From NCBI GenBank assembly GCA_016710365.1, contig JADJVW010000001.1, positions 62,001 to 126,000 of the forward strand: a stretch of 64,000 bases of DNA, read 5' to 3'. The DNA comes from Candidatus Caldilinea saccharophila (lineage in GTDB: Bacteria > Chloroflexota > Anaerolineae > Caldilineales > Caldilineaceae). Position numbers and translations under genes: made by a program. This document shows, in pieces, positions 35,630 through 44,399 of the stretch; position 1 is the stretch's first letter, and every line of letters begins with the position of its first letter. Under the pieces are notes generated by a model that did not search any database, was not told where the DNA came from, and was given only the letters and a program-made list of their open reading frames with translations.

Positions 35630-37474
35630 ATGAGCAAATCCCCGACGCGGGGTGCACTGCAACTCTCGCTCGCGTTTGCACTACTGTCCGGCGCCTGGGT
35701 TATCTTCAACCATTACGGCCCCCACATCCTGATGGTGATCGATGAAAACCTGGTTCATCACGATGAGCCGGCGGATATGCTGTTTGCGGCAGTTTCTTCC
35801 CTCATGCTGTTTTTTGTCGTGCGACGTTATCTTGCTGCGCAGGAACAGGTGCAAGCTACATTAAGTCACTCCCGCAATGAATTAGAAGTCCGTGTGCAGG
35901 AACGCACCTATGACCTTCACACAGAGCGGAACAAACTGCGCCGCATCCTCGACGCCATGCCAGATGGCGTCTGCATTATCAGCCAGAATTACGAACTAAA
36001 TTATGTCAACCCGGCTATGGAACAAGCGTGGGGGCCAGTGGCAGAGCGCAAGTGTTATGCGTACTTTGCGGATCGCCAATTGCCATGTCCTGATTGTCGT
36101 TTAGCCCAAATTGGGGCGAAGCAGACCCTCCGTTGGGAATGGCATGTAGAACAAAGCCAGAAGATCTACGAAGTCGTCGGCGCAGCTCTAAACGAACTGG
36201 ACAGCGATACCGCCACCCTCTACATTTTTCACGATGTCACCGAACAGGCGCTTGCCCGTAGAAAAATTGAAGAGATGGGAAAGGAAAGCGCACACCAGGC
36301 GGAAGCCTTGCGCCTGGCTCACGCCGAGTTGAGCGAGCGCGCCCACCAACTGGCGGCGCTGCTCGAAATCTCCCACACGATGGCCTCGACGCTTGAATTG
36401 CAACCGCTGCTCGAGGTCATTCTCGATCAGATGAAAACGATGCTCGACTACACCTCTGCCATTCTTTACGTGCTCGACGACGACGGTATCACAGCGGTGG
36501 CCTATCGCGGCGCGCTTCCCAATGAGCGGGTGATCGGGACGCACGTGCCGCTAGAGGGCGCGCCAGGCTGCCGCATTCTGCTAGAGCGCCGTCGGCCACT
36601 CATTGTTGATGACATTCAGGAAGATACTTCGCTGGCGCGCTCGATCTTGGCAGCGTCCAACGCCTACTTTCCCCACACAATGGAAATCACGCGCGCATGG
36701 ATGGGCGTGCCGTTGATGGTGAATGACCGCGTGATCGGCATGTTGCGCCTCAACCATCCGCAGGCCGGTTTTTTCTCGCAGCACGAAGCAGACCTTGCTC
36801 TTGCCATTGCCAATCAAGCGGCTGTCGCCCTGGAGAACGCAAGGTTATTTGAGGAAGCGCACAAAGTCGCCGTGCTTGAGGAGCGCCAACGCATGGCACG
36901 CGACCTGCACGATTCAGTGTCACAGGCGCTGTACGGCATCGCGCTAGGGACACATGCCGCTCGCGAACAACTGGAGCGGGCGCCTGCAAAACTGGGCGGA
37001 ACGCTCGACTATATATTGTCGATGTCGGCAACCGCCGTGGCTGAGATGCGGGCGCTGATCTTTGAACTGCGCCCCGACTCGCTGGAGCAAGAGGGGCTGA
37101 GCGCGGCCCTGATCAAACAGGCCGACGCCTTGCGGGCGCGCACCGGCGTTACAGTGAACGTCGAACTCGGTGAGGAGCCGGCGCTAGCGCCGGCCAGCAA
37201 GGAGGCGCTCTATCGCGTTGCCCAGGAATCTCTGCAAAATATCGCAAAACATGCGCAGGCTAGCAACGTCAACCTCCGCTTGCGCCGGCAAGACGCATGG
37301 ATCGTGCTGGAAGTATATGACGATGGGATCGGATTCGAGCCAACCGCTCGTTTCCCCGGCCATTATGGACTCAAAACGATGCATGAACGAATGCTGCGTC
37401 TGAACGGTTCACTCGAAGTGAATAGCAAACCGCAAGCCGGCGCCGTGGTGCGTGCACGCGTTCCAGTGGCTTAG
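35630..37474 (+). CDS. NarX-type sensor histidine kinase (TM, PAS, GAF, HisKA_3)
   Basis: 614-aa sensor kinase. Two N-terminal membrane segments (about 12-32 and 48-66) flank a short extracytoplasmic loop. A coiled coil (about 70-105) leads to a PAS-like domain with a CPDCR cysteine pair (about 105-210), then a second coiled coil and a GAF domain (about 240-410, PLMVNDRVIGMLRL). The HisKA_3 dimer helix has ARDLHDSVSQALYG with H427 as phospho-acceptor, then an ATPase domain (NIAKHAQASNV, VYDDGIGF, GHYGLKTMHER). It sits directly after the NarL-type regulator and presumably phosphorylates it. The signal is unknown; the PAS cysteines could bind metal or sense redox. Confidence 0.92.
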   Translation: MSKSPTRGALQLSLAFALLSGAWVIFNHYGPHILMVIDENLVHHDEPADMLFAAVSSLMLFFVVRRYLAAQEQVQATLSHSRNELEVRVQERTYDLHTERNKLRRILDAMPDGVCIISQNYELNYVNPAMEQAWGPVAERKCYAYFADRQLPCPDCRLAQIGAKQTLRWEWHVEQSQKIYEVVGAALNELDSDTATLYIFHDVTEQALARRKIEEMGKESAHQAEALRLAHAELSERAHQLAALLEISHTMASTLELQPLLEVILDQMKTMLDYTSAILYVLDDDGITAVAYRGALPNERVIGTHVPLEGAPGCRILLERRRPLIVDDIQEDTSLARSILAASNAYFPHTMEITRAWMGVPLMVNDRVIGMLRLNHPQAGFFSQHEADLALAIANQAAVALENARLFEEAHKVAVLEERQRMARDLHDSVSQALYGIALGTHAAREQLERAPAKLGGTLDYILSMSATAVAEMRALIFELRPDSLEQEGLSAALIKQADALRARTGVTVNVELGEEPALAPASKEALYRVAQESLQNIAKHAQASNVNLRLRRQDAWIVLEVYDDGIGFEPTARFPGHYGLKTMHERMLRLNGSLEVNSKPQAGAVVRARVPVA

Positions 37475-37503
37475 GCTGCAACATGAATACGCATTTGAAC
37501 TCC

Positions 37504-37533
37504 GTTCCTCTTATTCGTTGCAAGCCTGAGGAA
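37504..37533. terminator. Weak stem-loop after the kinase gene
   Basis: GTTCCTC / GAGGAAC 7-bp arms within 60 nt after the kinase stop. A TACAAT box nearby (about 37544-37549) could be a -10 element for the next gene; both are tentative. Confidence 0.3.
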
Positions 37534-37699
37534 CAGATGTGCTACAATACACACCTTGCTTCATGCAGATTATCCTTGCTTTGATTGGAAAAGGTGCGCC
37601 CTAGAATTTTGGCGAGAACGTCGCTGACAGGGACGGAACAAACGCCTGGAACGCACCTGCTCGTAACAAAGCCATGTATTGTAACCATCGATTGGCGCT

Positions 37700-38437
37700 A
37701 TGATGAACAACTATGTCGTGATCAGCGCGTGGCGGGAGCTACTGGCGCGCATCTTTGCGGGTTTCACCGAACAAGATAACATCAGCCCAGACTGGTTGGT
37801 CAACCCATCCACCAATCGGAAGCTCAAGCTAGACAAAGTCTATCCTGATGCAGCCGTCGCTATCCGCTTTGTGGGGTTGACCGCCAAAGGGCAGGGACGT
37901 CAGAGCGACCTTCAGGTGATGGAGAACGAGGAACGCGAACGCGCCCGCGCCGAACTCTGCCGCGCGCATGGCGTCCATCTCGCCTCCGTCGATCCAGCCG
38001 AAGATATGGTCAAGCAGCTAGATGCGCTGCTCAGTGTAATGGCGCGCGCCAGCCGCGCTTTGGCGCAAAGTGAACGACCCGCTCCAGAGAAATCGTCCGG
38101 GATGACGGCGCTGGCGGCAGCGCGCACGCGCGCCGAGCAACTGCGCAGCCGGATTGTTCAGAACCCGGGACAGATGATGGAAAACCTGGCGGCAGGCTGG
38201 CGCGACCGTGAAGCGAATCTCGCCGTGCAGTTGAGTGTGCCGGCGCCGGCTGCCAGCCCGTCACTTGCTATCGTGCTTGCGTCCGGCCAGCGCGTGCGGC
38301 ACGTGCGTTTTGGCGAAGGCGTCGTCACGCGTATCGATGGCAGCGGGCCGGAAGCCATGGTGGCGATCCTCTTCGACGCCGCGCAGGAGCGCACCTTCCG
38401 CGCGGACCTGCTGGGAGATAAAGTGGAGGTGCTATGA
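37700..38437 (+). CDS. Unknown protein with PcrA/UvrD-like C-terminal module
   Basis: 245-aa cytoplasmic protein. The N-terminal ~100 residues (PDWLVNPSTNRKLKLDKVYPD, AVAIRFVGLT, GRQSDLQ, ERARAELCRAHGVHLASVDP) resemble small nuclease-associated domains with a charged core, but no catalytic triad is assigned. The middle is helical. The last 50 residues (VRHVRFGEGVVTRIDG, EAMVAILFDAAQERTFRADLL) match the Tudor-like C-terminal module of PcrA/UvrD helicases, which contacts RNA polymerase. Its stop overlaps the amidohydrolase start (ATGA). The start could be M1 or M2. A role in DNA repair or transcription coupling is only a guess. Confidence 0.65.
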   Translation: MMNNYVVISAWRELLARIFAGFTEQDNISPDWLVNPSTNRKLKLDKVYPDAAVAIRFVGLTAKGQGRQSDLQVMENEERERARAELCRAHGVHLASVDPAEDMVKQLDALLSVMARASRALAQSERPAPEKSSGMTALAAARTRAEQLRSRIVQNPGQMMENLAAGWRDREANLAVQLSVPAPAASPSLAIVLASGQRVRHVRFGEGVVTRIDGSGPEAMVAILFDAAQERTFRADLLGDKVEVL

Positions 38438-40029
38438 ACCAGCCGAGTTTAATTCTCTTCAACGGCCACATCCACACGATGGATCGGCTACGACCGCTCG
38501 CCTCCGCGCTGGCCGTGACCGGCGACCGCATCACGGCTGTCGGCGACAACAGCCTGCGCACAGCAGCCGGCGACGCGACGCGTTTACTCGATCTCGGCGG
38601 GCGCACCGTCGTGCCTGGTCTCATCGACGCGCATCTGCACTTTCTCGCCTATGGCTTGAGCCTGCGCGAGATCGACCTGATGAATGCACCCTCGTGTGCG
38701 GTGGCGCTGGCACGCGTCGCGGCACGCGCGGTCGCCACACCGGCCGGGCGCTGGCTCACCGGTCGCGGTTGGGATCAGGTGCTCTGGCCTGAACCTCTCT
38801 TCCCGACTGCCGCCCAGCTCGACGCGGTCACGCCGGATCATCCGGCTTTTCTGCGGCGCAAATGCGGCCACGCCGGGTGGGCCAACTCACTGGCGCTGAG
38901 GCTGGCCGGCATCACACGCGACACGCCCGACCCGGACGGCGGCGCGATCGAGCGCGATCCCGCGACAGGCGAGCCGACCGGCATCCTCCTCGAGCGCGCC
39001 ATGGACCTCGTAGCTCAGTTGCAGGCGATCCCCACCGACGCCGCTGCGGTCGACGCAGTGCGTGCGGCGATGCAACACGCGCATCGCCTGGGCATCACCG
39101 GCATCCATAACATGGAAGGCGCGCCCGCGCTGCGTGCGTTTCAGGAATTGCGTCGTCGCGGCGAATGGAAATTGCGCGTGCTGCAACAGATTCCCGAAGT
39201 GGACATGGAGGCTGCCATTGAGCTTGGCATCCAATCCGGCTTGGGGGATGAATGGATTCGCTTTGGAGCGGTCAAGATTTTCGCAGATGGTTCACTGGGC
39301 GCGCGCTCGGCGCTGATGGTCGAACCCTATGAGGGCGAGCCACACAATCGCGGCATCGCGGTCTCGACGGCTGAACACCTCAAGCAGCAGGTGGCAAAAG
39401 CGGCGCGTGCGGGGCTGGCCGTGCACATCCACGCCATCGGCGACCAGGCCAATCGCAACGTGCTCGACGCCATCGAGGCGACGCGGCGCGCCGGCATTGG
39501 TTTGCATTTGCGCCACCGCATCGAGCACGCCCAGGTGCTGCACCCGGCTGACCTCCCGCGTTTCGCTGAGTTGCAGGTCATCGCCTCCATGCAACCGATC
39601 CACTGCACGCAGGACATTGTTCTCGCCGACCGACACTGGGGTGAGCGCAGTCGCCTGGCTTATGCATGGAGCAGCTTGCTGAGCAGCGGCGCTATGCTGG
39701 CCTTTGGCTCCGATGCGCCGGTGGAGACACCCGATGTCCTGCAAGGCCTCTACGCTGCGGTCACCCGCCGCCGCACCGACGGCTATCCTGGCCCGGAAGG
39801 CTGGCGCCCGGAAGAGTGCGTGAGTGTAGCAGAGGCGCTTTACGCCTATACGCTGGGCGCAGCTTACGCCGGCGGCGAGGAGAGCAGCAAGGGATCAGTG
39901 ACACCGGGCAAGTTAGCCGACCTTGCGGTGCTGGACAGAAATATTTTTACGATTCCGGCGGAGGAAATCCTGACGACGCCTGTTTCTGCGACGATGGTGG
40001 GGGGAGAATTCGTGCATAAAGCGTTTTGA
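38434..40029 (+). CDS. Amidohydrolase (YtcJ-like, Amidohydro_3)
   Basis: 531-aa metal-dependent hydrolase. LILFNGHIHTMD and GGRTVVPGLIDAHLHFLAYG carry the HxH metal motif. IRFGAVKIFADGSLGARSA has the carboxylated-Lys/Asp type segment, GLAVHIHAIGDQANRNVLD supplies further His ligands, RHRIEHAQVLHP follows, and FGSDAPVETPD has the catalytic Asp. YtcJ-like proteins cleave amide or carbamate bonds; the substrate here is unknown. It overlaps the preceding gene by 4 nt. Confidence 0.92.
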   Translation: MNQPSLILFNGHIHTMDRLRPLASALAVTGDRITAVGDNSLRTAAGDATRLLDLGGRTVVPGLIDAHLHFLAYGLSLREIDLMNAPSCAVALARVAARAVATPAGRWLTGRGWDQVLWPEPLFPTAAQLDAVTPDHPAFLRRKCGHAGWANSLALRLAGITRDTPDPDGGAIERDPATGEPTGILLERAMDLVAQLQAIPTDAAAVDAVRAAMQHAHRLGITGIHNMEGAPALRAFQELRRRGEWKLRVLQQIPEVDMEAAIELGIQSGLGDEWIRFGAVKIFADGSLGARSALMVEPYEGEPHNRGIAVSTAEHLKQQVAKAARAGLAVHIHAIGDQANRNVLDAIEATRRAGIGLHLRHRIEHAQVLHPADLPRFAELQVIASMQPIHCTQDIVLADRHWGERSRLAYAWSSLLSSGAMLAFGSDAPVETPDVLQGLYAAVTRRRTDGYPGPEGWRPEECVSVAEALYAYTLGAAYAGGEESSKGSVTPGKLADLAVLDRNIFTIPAEEILTTPVSATMVGGEFVHKAF

Positions 40030-40062
40030 AGCTGAGCTATGAGCGATCCCAATGGCGATACC

Positions 40063-40413
40063 TCAAGAGGTGGTTAGCCTCAATTGATCGCCAACCTCGG
40101 TTTGCGTGCGTTCGATCGTGCCGGCTGGCACTTCCACGACATAGCGGCTGTTGCGGTAGATCTTGCCGATAGCCCAAGGTTTCATCGCTTTGTCGAGCGC
40201 TACGACCTGATGTTGTTTGTTGACATAGATAACGTCAATGGGAATTGACATGAACATGCAGTGCACGCCATGACACGGCTCAATCACAACGCCCTGTCCT
40301 TCCGATAGCTCATGCACGCCGATCAGCCCACGCAGGCGCGTCCAGCTATTGTTGGCCATCTTTCCCTCGGCGAGCAGATGTGACTGCCGGTTTACATTTT
40401 CGACGTGCACCAT
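40063..40413 (-). CDS. DUF192 family protein
   Basis: 116-aa protein with the DUF192 core: ADSW-like NSWTRLRGLIG, GVVIEPCHGVHCMFMSIPIDVIYV, and VVEVPAGTIERTQTEVGDQL. Function of the family is not established; it is often found beside Tad/type II secretion genes in Gram-positive-like lineages. It follows the prepilin peptidase gene by 25 nt and is the last gene of the Tad operon. Confidence 0.88.
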   Translation of the reverse strand: MVHVENVNRQSHLLAEGKMANNSWTRLRGLIGVHELSEGQGVVIEPCHGVHCMFMSIPIDVIYVNKQHQVVALDKAMKPWAIGKIYRNSRYVVEVPAGTIERTQTEVGDQLRLTTS

Positions 40414-40438
40414 GGTTTTATCTCCTGTATAAAATCTA

Positions 40439-41149
40439 TTACATCATCCATATTGCAAAAATTGCGCCAAATGCCAGGTACGGGGCGTAGGCAATTGCTG
40501 TCTTGCGGGTGGCCTTGCGACTGATGAGCAGGACAAGCGCCGCCAAGCCGCCCAATAGTGCACCGATGATCAACGCTGTCATCACACCTGGATAGCCGAC
40601 CATCATCCCAATCACGCCGGCCAGTTTGACATCGCCCATTCCCAACGCGCCACGCCCGATGATCGCCAACAGTAAAAACACGCCAAAACCAACCACGCCG
40701 CCCAACAGCATTTCCCACGGCGCGGCGTCACCGCTAACAGGCTGAATAGGCGACGATAACAGCCGCGGGCGCTAACATGACGTTAAGGACACGATGATGT
40801 TCGAAGTCGATCACAGCAACGGCTAGTAAAAACAATCCGTAGAGCCAGGCAATCCCCAACACCATGCCCCAGCCCCAATCGCAGGCCATCAGCACGGACA
40901 GTGCAATACTGGTTAGGATGACCGCGGGATAGCGTCCGGCAAGTGTTTCTCTGCAATGCGGGCAACGCCTTTGGCGAAATCGCTGTTCTGTCGGCGCCAA
41001 TAATGCGACCGATTGCGCCACAGCGACTGCCGGGCGACACCCCAGGAGGGTGCGCCGGGCAGAAGATCGGCGGCCCAGTTGACCAGGCCGCCGCCAATCC
41101 AACCGAAGATGACTGCCACTCCATACAACCAGAAAGACGCATCCGTCAT
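40439..41149 (-). CDS. Prepilin peptidase (A24 family, TadV/PilD-like), doubly frameshifted
   Basis: About 235-aa membrane protease that processes Flp pilin and TadE-type pseudopilins. Start ATG 41147-41149 overlaps the upstream stop (ATGA): MTDASFWLYGVAVIFGWIGG. Near 41000 the frame shifts into RQRRCPHCRETLAGRYPAV (the Cys-containing loop) and AVAVIDFEHHRVLN with the first catalytic Asp. Near 40745 it shifts back to SGDAAPWEMLLGGVVGFGV and GALGMGDVKLAGVIG with the second catalytic Asp. Two nearby compensating indels point to sequencing errors. Confidence 0.8.
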
Positions 41150-42260
41150 GGCGTCAGGCTCGCTGCTCGCATTTCCCAGGGTTCCGCAGCTTCTCCACTG
41201 GTCGAGCCACAGAAGGTCATACAGCGTCCACTGCAATCCTTCGTGACCAGCACAGCCTTGCTCGAAATTTTCTTGATAGACTTTGGCATGCCGGGCCTGG
41301 GATTTAGCACAAAGTTCTGAATCCAGCCGGTCACCGAAGCGCAACCAAAATTCGTCACATAGTAGCTCTCTGCTTCAGAACCGGAGCAATTGCTGCCTGA
41401 AGAACAGTTGATGCTGGTGAATAGGGGAAGGCCGACGGTTTGGCCAGCGCGCGCATTGACATCGTCTTTGACGCCTGCTTTGACGCCGCGCAGACCTGCG
41501 ATACAGGCGGGCAGCGTTACGCGACCGCCGTAATCGCTGCGCAGCCGGCACGCCAGTTCGCTGGCGCCGCAGCCGTTGGATTTACACGGATCGGTGTACA
41601 CACTGTCATTCGGCGTATCGGGAAAGTCTATCCAGCCGCGTGAGTAAGTCGTGGCAACGACAAAATCATTAGAGCCATCATCGTCGAGGTCACAGTCGTA
41701 GCAGTCACAGACATCTCTCACACCTCCCCCGATCGTGCAACTGGCGGAGACTTTGTCGTTGTCTGCATCCCAGATGACCATTGATTGACCACACTGTGCA
41801 TTCTCAAAGGTTTTGATATCCACCGCTATCGGCCAAAGTCCACAGGCGCTTGCCCCATTGCCATTGACGCCCCCACAGGCTGCATTTGCGGTGGCGCCCA
41901 CCGTGACTTCGTTCCAGTTGATCGCACGCGCCATGATTGTGTCGGCAAGCATGCGCGGTCACTTTAACCCGGTGACCGTTGATCACGACCTCGCTCAGGG
42001 CAAGCGCATCGACGTTAAGCCCGTTCGCGTCATATAATCTTTGCTTTGGCGACGGCTTCCTGTTCGCTGTGATTCAGACAAAGCTCACGCGCTGCCGCCA
42101 GTGCACCGGCGTCTGCGGCGTTTTGCAGTTGTCGCCGCACTCCATAGAGGTTGCCAGCTTCAATGGTAAGCGCTACGAACGCAAGCAGTCCTAGAAATAT
42201 CACTGCAAATTGAATCAGGACTTGCCCACGCTCGCCGCGCAGAGGATGTAGCTTGTTCAT
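41146..42260 (-). CDS. TadG-like pilus assembly protein, doubly frameshifted
   Basis: About 370-aa protein. The N-terminus (ERGQVLIQFAVIFLGLLAF, EAGNLYGVRRQLQNAADAGAL) is the Tad helical anchor (PF13400-like). Around 42035 the frame shifts to LYDANGLNVDALALSEVV then NGHRVKVTAHA. Around 41955 it shifts again to MLADTIMARAINWNEVTVGA and a Cys-rich secreted domain (CDCYDCDLDDDGSNDF, SINCSSGSNCSGSE) to the stop. Such proteins are exported and tied to Tad pilus assembly. Start ATG overlaps the tadE stop (ATGA). Confidence 0.75.
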
Positions 42261-42806
42261 GATCCACTCTGTGAAGTATCTGTGCCGTAGTATATCATGC
42301 TCGTCGAAGCGCTAATGGGGATATCGCCCAGCCCAATCAGTTCCCCAAATTGCGACTCGTACAACACGCTCACCTTGACATTGATGGCTGCCCCTTCCGC
42401 AGGACACCCGTTGACCGTTGGGTCTGGCGAGCTTTACATTTTGGCCCAGCACCACGATGCTGCCACCGCCGCCGGAGATTCCACCTTGCCCCTCACCTCC
42501 ATTACTTTCCGCCACGGCTGCGCTGATGATCGCGTTGCGCAGGGCGGTGCGGTTGCTACCGGTGCAAGGCAGACGGGAATAGAGCCGTGCACTTTCACGG
42601 GATGAATTCAGCACGACGCCATAGTGCTGATAGGCAAACCCTAGGTCGACCGCGCCTACTACCAGAGAAAGCATGATGGTCACAATGAACGCCATTTCAA
42701 GCATACTGGCGCCGCGTTCATTGCCCATGCATCCGAACAGACGACGTTTGACGGGGGTGGAGCTATTCAAGCGTAAACTGGTTGTTGATAAATCCTTCGT
42801 GCTCAT
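42257..42806 (-). CDS. tadE: TadE-like pseudopilin, frameshifted
   Basis: About 183-aa minor pseudopilin. Start at ATG 42804-42806 after AGAGGTGG. A basic leader is followed by ERGASMLEMAFIVTIMLSLVVGAVDLGFAYQ, the TadE membrane helix with a Glu at the processing region. A shift at about 42433 (one extra base) joins QNVK to SPDPTVNGCPAEGAAINVKV and VLYESQFGELIGLGDIPIS to the end; the alternative frame ends at 42312 without family similarity. Upstream cpaF and downstream tadG confirm its place in the operon. Confidence 0.78.
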
Positions 42807-43040
42807 AACCACCTCTCAGAGCCTTACAAAAATTGGACGCATAATGACGAAACTCCAGGTTCACATCGCCTCAGCTAAATCAGGCCACACGACCCTTCTA
42901 AATTGTAAGCCCATGTAGTCTGCTCTGCTATCGCCAAAATACGGATTCCTGCGTGGGAAGCTAGTTCTTTTAGCCCCTATGCCTGATACGTCGTTCCTTC
43001 GTTTGCATAGAGAGGGGCGAGCTGACCACTGGGTCTACGC

Positions 43041-44396
43041 TCACCGCTTTACACGTCCCGGATCTGTCGGCATGAAAGTTGAAGGTTGGACAAAAAGGCC
43101 GGCCGCCTCCAACCGCCCGTAAAACTTTGGTCTGACGCCGGTAGGGGTGAAGTAGCCTTGCACCTTCCCGTTCTCGACGGTAGTCTGAACAAATTGGAAA
43201 ATATCTTGCATCACTACGGTATCGCCTTCCATCCCCTGCACTTCAGAGATCTGGACGATCTTGCGCGAGCCGTCAGCCAGACGCCCCAGATGCACGATCA
43301 GATCAAAGGCAGAGGCGATCTGTTCACGGATCGCACGCAACGGCAAATCCATGCCAGCCATTAAGACCATTGTTTCTACGCGACGGAGGGTGTCACGCGC
43401 ACTATTGGAGTGAACAGTGGTGAGCGACCCTTCATGGCCGGTGTTCATCGCCTGCAGCATATCTAATGTTTCGCCGCCGCGCACCTCTCCGACCACAATG
43501 CGATCAGGGCGCATGCGCAGGGCATTGATCACCAGTTGTCGAATGCTGATCAAGCCTTTGCCTTCAACATTGGCTGGTCTTGCCTCCAGGCGGACGACGT
43601 GCTGCTGCTGCAAGCGCAACTCAGCCGCATCCTCAATCGTCAAGATGCGCTCGTTTTCGGGAATGAAGGAAGAGAGCGCGTTCAGCACTGTGGTCTTGCC
43701 AGTGCCAGTGCCGCCCGATACGACAATATTGAGCGCAGCTTTGACGCAGCCGCGCAGAAAATCAGCGATGCCCGGCGTCATAGCGCCTTTCTTGATCAAT
43801 TCATCCGGCGTCAACGCATGTTTAGGAAATTTACGGATGCTGATCGTTGGCCCAATGAGCGAAAGCGGGGGAATAATCACGTTGACGCGTGAACCGTCGG
43901 GCAGGCGAGCGTCCACCATGGGGCTACTCTCGTCCACGCGGCGTCCCAATGGCGCCACGATCCGCTCGACCACGCGCATGACATCTTCATTATCGCGAAA
44001 CTTGACGCCGCATAATTCGAGTTTGCCGCTGCGCTCGATATAGACCATGTTCGGCCCATTCACCAAAATTTCGGTGATCAGGTCGTCGGCCAGCAGCGCC
44101 TCGAGCGGGCCAAGCCCAAGCAGGTCGGCCAATAGCCGCTCGAAAATATCGGCGCGCTCCAGACGGCTCATGGGCAGGCCAAATTCGGCCAGCGTTTCGT
44201 TGAAGAGTCGTTCGACTGCCTGGCGCACCTCGGTGTTATCCCCGCGCGCTGCCGACGGGTTGATCTCGGCCAAGAGTCGCTGTTGGACGCGGTCGCGCAA
44301 CTGAATATAGGCAGCGTTGCCACTCGCCCGTTCTCCGGGTAGTCGCGACGAACGCAAACGTCCATCTACATCTGCTGAATTCTTAAGATTGAACAT
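43041..44396 (-). CDS. cpaF: Tad pilus assembly ATPase CpaF/TadA
   Basis: 451-aa cytoplasmic type II/IV secretion ATPase that powers Tad pilus extension. It has an N-terminal helical domain with FGLPMSRLERADIFERLL and LLGLGPLEALLADDLITEILVNG. Walker A is VSGGTGTGKTT, the Asp box ILTIEDAAELRLQQ, Walker B RIVVGEVRGGETLDMLQAM, and the His box TGHEGSLTTVHSNS. It lies 3 nt after the TPR/propeller gene. Length is normal for CpaF. Confidence 0.95.
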   Translation of the reverse strand: MFNLKNSADVDGRLRSSRLPGERASGNAAYIQLRDRVQQRLLAEINPSAARGDNTEVRQAVERLFNETLAEFGLPMSRLERADIFERLLADLLGLGPLEALLADDLITEILVNGPNMVYIERSGKLELCGVKFRDNEDVMRVVERIVAPLGRRVDESSPMVDARLPDGSRVNVIIPPLSLIGPTISIRKFPKHALTPDELIKKGAMTPGIADFLRGCVKAALNIVVSGGTGTGKTTVLNALSSFIPENERILTIEDAAELRLQQQHVVRLEARPANVEGKGLISIRQLVINALRMRPDRIVVGEVRGGETLDMLQAMNTGHEGSLTTVHSNSARDTLRRVETMVLMAGMDLPLRAIREQIASAFDLIVHLGRLADGSRKIVQISEVQGMEGDTVVMQDIFQFVQTTVENGKVQGYFTPTGVRPKFYGRLEAAGLFVQPSTFMPTDPGRVKR

Positions 44397-44399
44397 AGC

